A program made the translations under genes and the position numbers. DNA of 12,233 nucleotides from Stramenopiles sp. TOSAG23-2 (lineage: Eukaryota > Sar): positions 2,221 through 14,453 of the forward strand of contig LT649757.1 of NCBI GenBank assembly GCA_900128395.1. Direction: 5' to 3'. This document shows, in pieces, positions 6,238-12,233 of this stretch. Below the pieces are notes generated by a model. The model had not been told where the DNA came from. It worked only from the letters and a program-made list of their open reading frames with translations, and searched no databases. The stretch's first letter is position 1, and each line of letters starts with the position of its first letter.

Positions 6238-9200
6238 ACTGCCCCTTTTGTATTATTATTTACATTTCCTCCTTTCTTTTTAATTTTAATTTTAATTTTT
6301 TTCTTCGACTTTCGTCTTTCAATACGATCTTGAAGTTCCTTCCTTTTTCTCAACGTTTCCTCTTCGACTTCTTGTTTTTTACGTTTTAAATGTATAGAAC
6401 TATTTTTTCTATTTCGTTTTATTCTACCAACTTCTGCATGATTACCAGCAATAGTTTTCATCCGTCTCACATGCTTAAAACTACCAATGCTAAACATAGC
6501 CTGACCTTTCTTGGTCAAATTACTAGAATCGTCTTCATCAGTTAGTTTTGACGAAGTCAAAACAATTGGTAATAATTGTAGCTTCTTTTTCTTAATAAGT
6601 TTTTGTCGATGTTGTTTCCAATATCTTTTTGTATTTGAAATACTTGCTAAATTTAACCTTTTTGTCAAGCTTGGGTACACTTTTGCCAATTCTTTCTTTC
6701 CACGGTGTTTTTTAATGGCAACTTTTGCACTCTCCTCTAAACTATTCTCAGCAAGTTGCAAAGCTTTCTCAACTTCTGTTTCAGATAACCATTTCGTCAA
6801 AGTATATTGCTTTTCTATCCATTGTTTCATGATCAAACGTGTATTTTCTTTATTAGACAAAAGATTTATTACTTTCTCCCTAAAAAATGGCAAAGTCAAA
6901 ATTAATCCGGTTAAACCAAATAATATATTGCAAACTGTCATTGTTACTAATATCCAATCAAACAGTATTTGTTCATACCCATTTTCAACATCTTCATTAT
7001 TTAACATACGTCGAGCACGAAATAATTCGAGACCAAATCCACTTACTAATGATAATAAAAGACCAAATGACAATATAATTGATAATATATTATCCCAATA
7101 CGCTTTGTATGGAAACTTTATTGATACTATTACTAACCATGAAATGCATGTTAAAATTCCTAATAATGCTTGAACAATGCTATGTTCACCAACTAAAATT
7201 AATCCACCCGTTAATATTAAACGACGTAATAAATCAAGCAAATCAAAATAATAACATTCTTCCGTATAATTGGCATATATAGAGCCAAATTGTTTTTTTA
7301 CTAATCTGTGTGATTGATGGTCTAATGAGGATTCTTCGTGTAAATGGTGACGATTTTGCCAAAGCAATATAAACTGTGCAAGTGGAATTCCTAATACATA
7401 AATGAACATACAAATTATTGCTATTATGCCATAATTCCACCATCCTCCCACATAACATTCCATACTATAATCAGCTGTTAAAAAAAATTGATCTTGAACT
7501 TTGTGGCATTTAAATAATCGAAATATTCGAGTGGAAATTCCTGTATATAAACCAAACGCTAATAGGGTTACAAACATATATAAGCGTGTAGTCACACTTT
7601 CTTTAGTAAAACGTGAGTGTTTGCAGGAACAATATTTTTTACGGAACAAAATGATACTCCATACGAATCCAATTAATATTAAAATTGATGGAAGTAAGAG
7701 CATATGAAACACAAATTTTTGTTGAAATGATGTTTGCATGTGACACGAAACTTCACCAAACAAAACGTAAATATCTAATGACGTTAACTCTAAAAGAGTC
7801 ATTAAAAATCTCATTGCCTTTGGAAAAGGCAAATTAAATACTACTGGTAAAAAGGTCATACATTGGCTGTAACCAATTAGAATTTTAAATTTCATCAATG
7901 AACCGCCTAAATCCCGTGAAATTTTTTCAGTTTGTTTCATTTTCTTTTCATATGCTTTTTTCTTCTTTCGTAGTGCCTCCATATCTAATTTATTTCCATC
8001 TGTGATATAGGTTTGTAATTCTTGCTCATTGATCGAATCACTATTATCATCGTCCACCATTTGAAATATATACATCACTTCATTTTCCGTTAAATTACTA
8101 TCATCGATGACTCTACTAAATTCAAGATGGTTAATTGCTAATTTATTTTGAAATATTTCCGCCATGGTCATCGTGCTTAATTTTACTCTTAATTCTTCCT
8201 CCTCGGAAAGAGTTAATGCCGGCATGGTGAAAAACATATAAATAAATATGATAGAGAGACACATAGTGACAAAACCTGCTATCATCATTGATTTAGTAGG
8301 TGAAGTAGCCGTGCCAGCAACATATCCAGGACAGGAAACACATTTTTTTTGTTGAAATACATATTCATTTGCACATACGGCACATAAAGGTGAAGCATCA
8401 TCGTATCCTTGTGCACATCTATTTATAGTTGAATTTCCACCAATGCAAGAATTTGGAATTATACATTTATAGATTGGGAATTGAAGAAAATCTGAAGAAG
8501 TAGGGTCATACCGCCAATAACCTTTTGCTACGTTGGGGGTTTTAATTCCTATTTTATTGCATATAACACCTGTTGGGCAATCGATACAATCTAATAACGG
8601 TGGTTTGTAAAACCTAGCTCCGCAAATACATTCGGTATTATTATATTTCCTTTCGAATTCTCCACGATATTCCCCAACACCACATCCTTGACTAATAACA
8701 TTCACGACAAACCTCTGCAATGGTCGATTGAAAAAATAAGCATCGCCACTTTTCATAGTGTGCGATATCGTACAATGGCTAACAACAGAACCTTTTGCAG
8801 TTGCTTTCAATCTTGGTGGTGTTTGTATATTTATCACAATAGGGATTTGGTAATCAATTGCATTAAATTGTATTTTCTTGTTTTCCGTTTGTGGATTTAT
8901 AATAACACAGTTGGATGCCACTGTTGTGGAATTGATTATAATATCTACGTTTTCAGTTGGAAGTCGTGATAATCTTATTTCATATGAATATTCATTGTCT
9001 TGATTTATTTTCGCTACTTGTGGCACTCCAAGAATAGATCCATAATTAATGGGTATTGCATTGCATATTGCTGCACCATTGTTGGATACAAAATTTTCCT
9101 CGCATGTTTTGCAACTGACACCACCAACATCATCTAAATATTGCCCAGATTTACATGCAGTGCAATTTGCTTCACCAGGGTTCATTGTATAATATCCAGG

Positions 9201-12200
9201 CTCACATTTTTGACATTCGCATTTGCTTGTTAAACCTTTCGTTTTACCTGCACGTCCAGATGGGCAATTTTTACAATCAGAAGGATCATCATGCATTGAA
9301 ACATATTCCGCGTCATCTTCCAAATAAGTCCCAACATCACACGACTGGCAATCGTCTAATTTATCGTGTAATGACTCATTCAATCCATCATCTGGTAAGT
9401 AGGTCCCGGCTGGACATATTGTACAATCTTCGATGGAATCATGGGTAATCGATGCAGTCCCTAAATCGGTCAAATAAGTACCTTTTGGGCATATGGTACA
9501 ATTATGTGAACCAATCTTTGATGTATATTGACCAGCGGAACAAATTAAGCAATCTAATTCATTATCATGCAAACTAGGAATAGCTCCATTATCTTCTAAA
9601 TATTTTCCAATTTCACAATTTGAACAATCTCCTAAATCATCATGATATTGTGAGTTTGTACCGGCATCTTCGTTATAAGTACCGCCAGGACAGGGCTGGC
9701 AATCATTTGGATGGAAAGATAGACCATGTTCAAAATGGATAGTACCAGCAGGACATATAACGGTCGGAACAGACATTGTATAAATTGAATTGTTAAAACC
9801 AATATTGCAACCAATTACTTGGATGGTCATATTGTGTGTTATTGTTATCACATGAATATTTCCATTAAACAGTTGGCCAACTTTGCATGGAGATTGAGAA
9901 TCGATTGAGCATTCAGGTACATCAAAATTTTGTGTAATACAATTCTTCGTTGCATGTGGTGATTTTATCTGTACAATAGTTCCATATTTGAAAGTTCCTT
10001 CTCTTCTTTCGCTATTGCTAGTACCGGTAACGTTGAATGAAATTATTGCATGAGATTTAATATCAGATATTAAAATGCCATCTGTTTGGCTAGAGATAAT
10101 ACCATCTGAGGGAGAATATACTTTAAATTGTGTCGTGTTATATCTCCCTACTTCTTTTGGTAACGTAATACCATTTATTTGGAATTGTAATGAAACATTT
10201 TGAGCAAGCCCTAATGTAACTTCAAACAGTATTTGATTATTTGCGTACCACATACCATAAATGCTATTTCCTGATGGCTTCATCCATGTCACTGATGGCA
10301 TTGTTAATATAAATCCAGATGGAAATGTTATTGCAATTTTGCTTTGATCGGGAACAATTGCTCCTACCGGGACTGTAAATTGTATTTCTGCTGTTACATT
10401 TGTCAATCCAGCGCGGGTATTCGAAAGTCCAATGGCCCCATCAATGATGGTCGTTAATGTACATACAGATGGATGGATACAATCTGCACAATCTTCGTTG
10501 CATGGGATGCAAGTGCCATTGAAACTTCCTTCGCCATATGGACAATCTAGGCACGACGAAAAAGTATTTTTCGTATCTGTATATTTGCCAGGATCACAAG
10601 TTGTGCAATTTTGACTAGATGGGTGTAAAAAAGTACTGGCTGGGCAAAAGCAAGTTTTAGAATTCCAACTATCTGAAAATAAATTTGCAGGGCAAGCTGA
10701 GCATGTTTGGTTGAACATTCCTGTTTTGTAGGAGCCCGGTGTGCAATTTTTGGCGCATATTACTCCTCTATTGTTATTAGGTTGGCCTTCGCAAATTAAA
10801 TTAATATATCCATTATCTTCGCATTGGTTCGGGGTTGAGCATGTTTTCCATGTTGGTGCAGCATTATCAACTATAGTGTTGTTATTATTAGGTGGATTGT
10901 TGAAATAGGTATTTATGGTTGATATTGTTGGATTGCCGGATGTATATATTGCAACTCCGTTGTTCGTTGCATTATTTGATATGAATGACGATTCGCGTAT
11001 GATGACGGTACTATGATGCCCTTCTATATACAGGCCACCTCCATTGTTATTATTGACTTTGTTATATGATATGATTGTGTTATCCAATGTTATATCACTG
11101 GCAATATTATAGATACCACCACCATCGTCGGCAGCTATATTATCATTGATTGTTGTATTGCTAATGGTTGCAACCGTAAATTTCATATATGTTCCAGCAC
11201 CACTGTTGGTAGCTCCGTTGTAATTAATAATACTATTATATATATTCATAATCGCATTCTTATTAGTATCACTATCACCACGGGCAAATATTCCACCACC
11301 ATATCTTGCTTTATTATTAGATAAAATAGACGAATATAAATTTAATTTGCCCCCGCTTGCAATTGCTATTGATCCACCTGATCTCGGCCAAGTAGAATAA
11401 CCAGTAGCATCCCCATCCACTAATTTAACATAACGTAGTGTTAATGTATTATTTAATAACAAAAAATGGCGTTTGTCGGTCGCTGCAGTGATCGTTATCA
11501 AATTATTCATATCTGTAGTTTTACCAACAATTTTTAATGGTGTATTTGATACAGAAATATGATCACCACCAGATATTGTACAATCCGTCGAACGTTTAAA
11601 TTTACCTGTACTACTTGCGCAATCCCATTCAGGTAAAGTAAAACAACTTGGAGTGATTCCAGGAACGCTTGATTCAACTGAAACATCTGCACTTTCAGTA
11701 TGGGAACACATAGCACTTTCTAATACAGTTGTGTTATAACTGCATAATACACCTAATTTAATATTTGTATTATCTACTGCAGAGCATGTACCATTGAAAG
11801 GATTTTCTGTGCATAAAGTATTTAAACATGTTTTCCATGTTGGTGTACCATTGTCATAAATATTATTATTATTATTTGGATTGTTGAAATATGTATTTAT
11901 TAATGATATGGTTGGTGATTCAAATGTATATATTTCATCACCATTATCAGTTGCATCATTATTGATAAATGATGATTGACGGAGGGTGACTGTAGTGCTA
12001 TCACCTTCTATATAGAGGCCGCCTCCATAACTAGCAGCATCATTATTTGATATGATTGTATTCTTCATTGTTACATCACTGCTACTTATATCCATACCAC
12101 CCCCATCACTACCAGCTTTATTATTATCTATTGTAGTATTATATATAGTACCAACAGCATAGTACATACGAATACCACCACCTTGTTTAGTAGTAGCTTC

Positions 12201-12233
12201 ATTATTATGAATAATACTATTATATATATTCAT
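5907..12233 (-). CDS. Giant receptor-like surface protein, 5' part outside the window
   Basis: The visible 2108 residues begin inside a repeat, so the first Met is internal and the gene continues past the right edge. Residues 1-465 are beta-helix/Pmp-like repeats (many GGG-I/L motifs, Ser-Phe-x-x-Asn). Residues 495-590 are Cys-rich. Residues 596-735 look like a beta-sandwich. Residues 845-1057 are ephrin-receptor-like Cys repeats. Residues 1060-1180 recall a Calx-beta/cadherin-like fold. Residues 1183-1302 form a Cys-rich juxtamembrane module with GYWRYDP (1238-1244). The first membrane segment is about 1315-1340. An EF-hand loop DDDNSDSINEQE (1394-1405) follows, then segments near 1473-1492, 1505-1531, 1551-1569, 1600-1626, 1669-1705, 1713-1737 and 1757-1783. 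The last 325 residues are a Lys-rich tail with 11 Gln. Many N-x-S/T sites precede residue 1315, so this part is probably extracellular and the EF-hand cytosolic. The architecture is a known protist type of unknown function; a calcium-linked sensor, adhesin or channel is inference. Confidence 0.9.
6119..6305 (-). repeat. Duplicated Lys-rich segment around a CAA polyglutamine run
   Basis: In the tail of the surface protein, a segment reading K-K-I-K-I-K-K-K-G-G-N, a few Asn, T-K, then V-Q-Q occurs twice (about residues 1977-2011 and 2020-2042). The DNA of the two copies is nearly the same (both contain CATTTCCTCCTTTC on the plus strand). The first copy ends in 11 Gln, all CAA (6204-6236); the second has only Q-Q-K-Q. 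This indicates a local tandem duplication followed by Gln-codon expansion in one copy. Confidence 0.8.
8019..8054 (-). other. EF-hand calcium-binding loop in the surface protein
   Basis: Residues 1394-1405 read DDDNSDSINEQE. Asp at loop positions 1 and 3, Ser at 5, Ile at 8 and Glu at 12 fit the canonical loop; Asp replaces the usual Gly at 6. A helix (LTENEVMYIFQMV) leads in. I see no well-formed partner loop, although the segment just before (about 1355-1380) may be a degenerate one. Confidence 0.8.
9249..9704 (-). repeat. Ephrin-receptor-like Cys repeats with exact 25-residue period
   Basis: Cys-x-x-Cys pairs begin at residues 845, 870, 895, 912, 937, 962 and 987. The step is exactly 25 residues except for one unit shortened to 17. 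Full units follow C-x-x-C-x-x-G-x-Y-L-x-D-x-G, then H-D, then D-C. The H-D pairs fall at 864, 889, 931, 956 and 981; the short unit lacks it. This fits the GCC2/GCC3 (ephrin-receptor-like) Cys-rich repeat family in an ectodomain. Confidence 0.8.
10839..11249 (-). repeat. Beta-helix module, second copy of an internal duplication
   Basis: Residues 329-465 run from MNIYNSII to APTWKTC and match residues 1-136 in order and spacing, including the I-N-T-Y-F-N-N-P segment before the Asn run. A 24-base DNA stretch (11226-11249) is identical in both copies. Confidence 0.8.
11826..12233 (-). repeat. Beta-helix module, first visible copy
   Basis: Residues 1-136, running from MNIYNSII to TPTWKTC, are the partner of the copy at 10839-11249. 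The starts of the two copies are 984 bases (328 codons) apart. Since the second copy's Met-Asn-Ile is preceded by more protein, this first Met is very likely internal too. Confidence 0.8.

Noticed and set aside
6133-6389. Plus-strand frames with poly-Cys or poly-Leu
   Set aside because: They are antisense shadows of the CAA polyglutamine run and Lys-rich tail of the surface protein.
6511-7173. 220-residue plus-strand frame
   Set aside because: It lies opposite the membrane domain and tail of the surface protein; it shows no domain of its own.
9249-9704. CRISPR-like array from the regular 75-base spacing
   Set aside because: The period is an in-frame protein repeat with conserved Cys codons and diverged DNA, not identical repeats with unique spacers.
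12231-12233. Taking the ATG at the right edge as the true start of the surface protein
   Set aside because: The same MNIYNSII sequence recurs at residue 329 inside the protein, there is no signal peptide, and the frame is open to the window edge.
1-12233. Giant-virus origin of the whole window
   Set aside because: Hsp70 and 3' hairpins would fit, but spacers are long, no viral core gene is present, and the families are typical of protists. Not fully excluded.

Overview
This is an AT-rich stretch of nuclear-type DNA from a microbial eukaryote. The evidence is long intergenic spacers, A at -3 and G at +4 around two starts, an AATAAA signal followed by a GT-rich element, and typical eukaryotic families (an HSPA13-like Hsp70, armadillo repeats, a multi-module receptor-like surface protein). 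Stops are TAA and TGA, so the code looks standard and ciliate recoding is unlikely. No intron is needed to explain any of the four reading frames. Runs of Asn, Asp and Gln recall AT-rich protists, but I cannot name the lineage. A giant virus is possible in principle (Hsp70, hairpins beyond stops), but the spacers of about 370-690 bases and the protein families fit a protist better.

Layout. 23-1312 (+): a multi-pass membrane protein, probably incomplete at its 5' end, that resembles the bacterial DUF3556 family. 1313-1816: spacer with a cluster of hairpins and a short direct repeat. 1817-2995 (+): a membrane-anchored Hsp70 reduced to its ATPase domain, of HSPA13/STCH type. 2996-3363: spacer between convergent genes, with a candidate poly(A) signal and several palindromes. 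3364-5217 (-): an armadillo-repeat protein fused through a long acidic, proline-rich linker to a CAP/SCP domain. 5218-5906: AT-rich spacer with TA microsatellites. 5907-12233 (-): the C-terminal 2108 residues of a giant surface protein that runs off the right edge. It has beta-helix repeats, Cys-rich ephrin-receptor-like repeats, a first membrane segment, a cytosolic EF-hand, a multi-pass domain and a basic tail with polyglutamine.

There is no operon-like logic. Two genes point right, two point left, and they meet at the 2996-3363 spacer. Three of the four encode membrane proteins, and two (HSPA13-like Hsp70 and the giant receptor-like protein) probably pass through the secretory pathway, but nothing in the sequence ties them into one system. 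The most unusual items are the cytosolic ARM-CAP fusion, with three matching basic-Ser/Thr-proline modules in its linker, and the giant surface protein with its internal 328-residue duplication and strict 25-residue Cys repeat.
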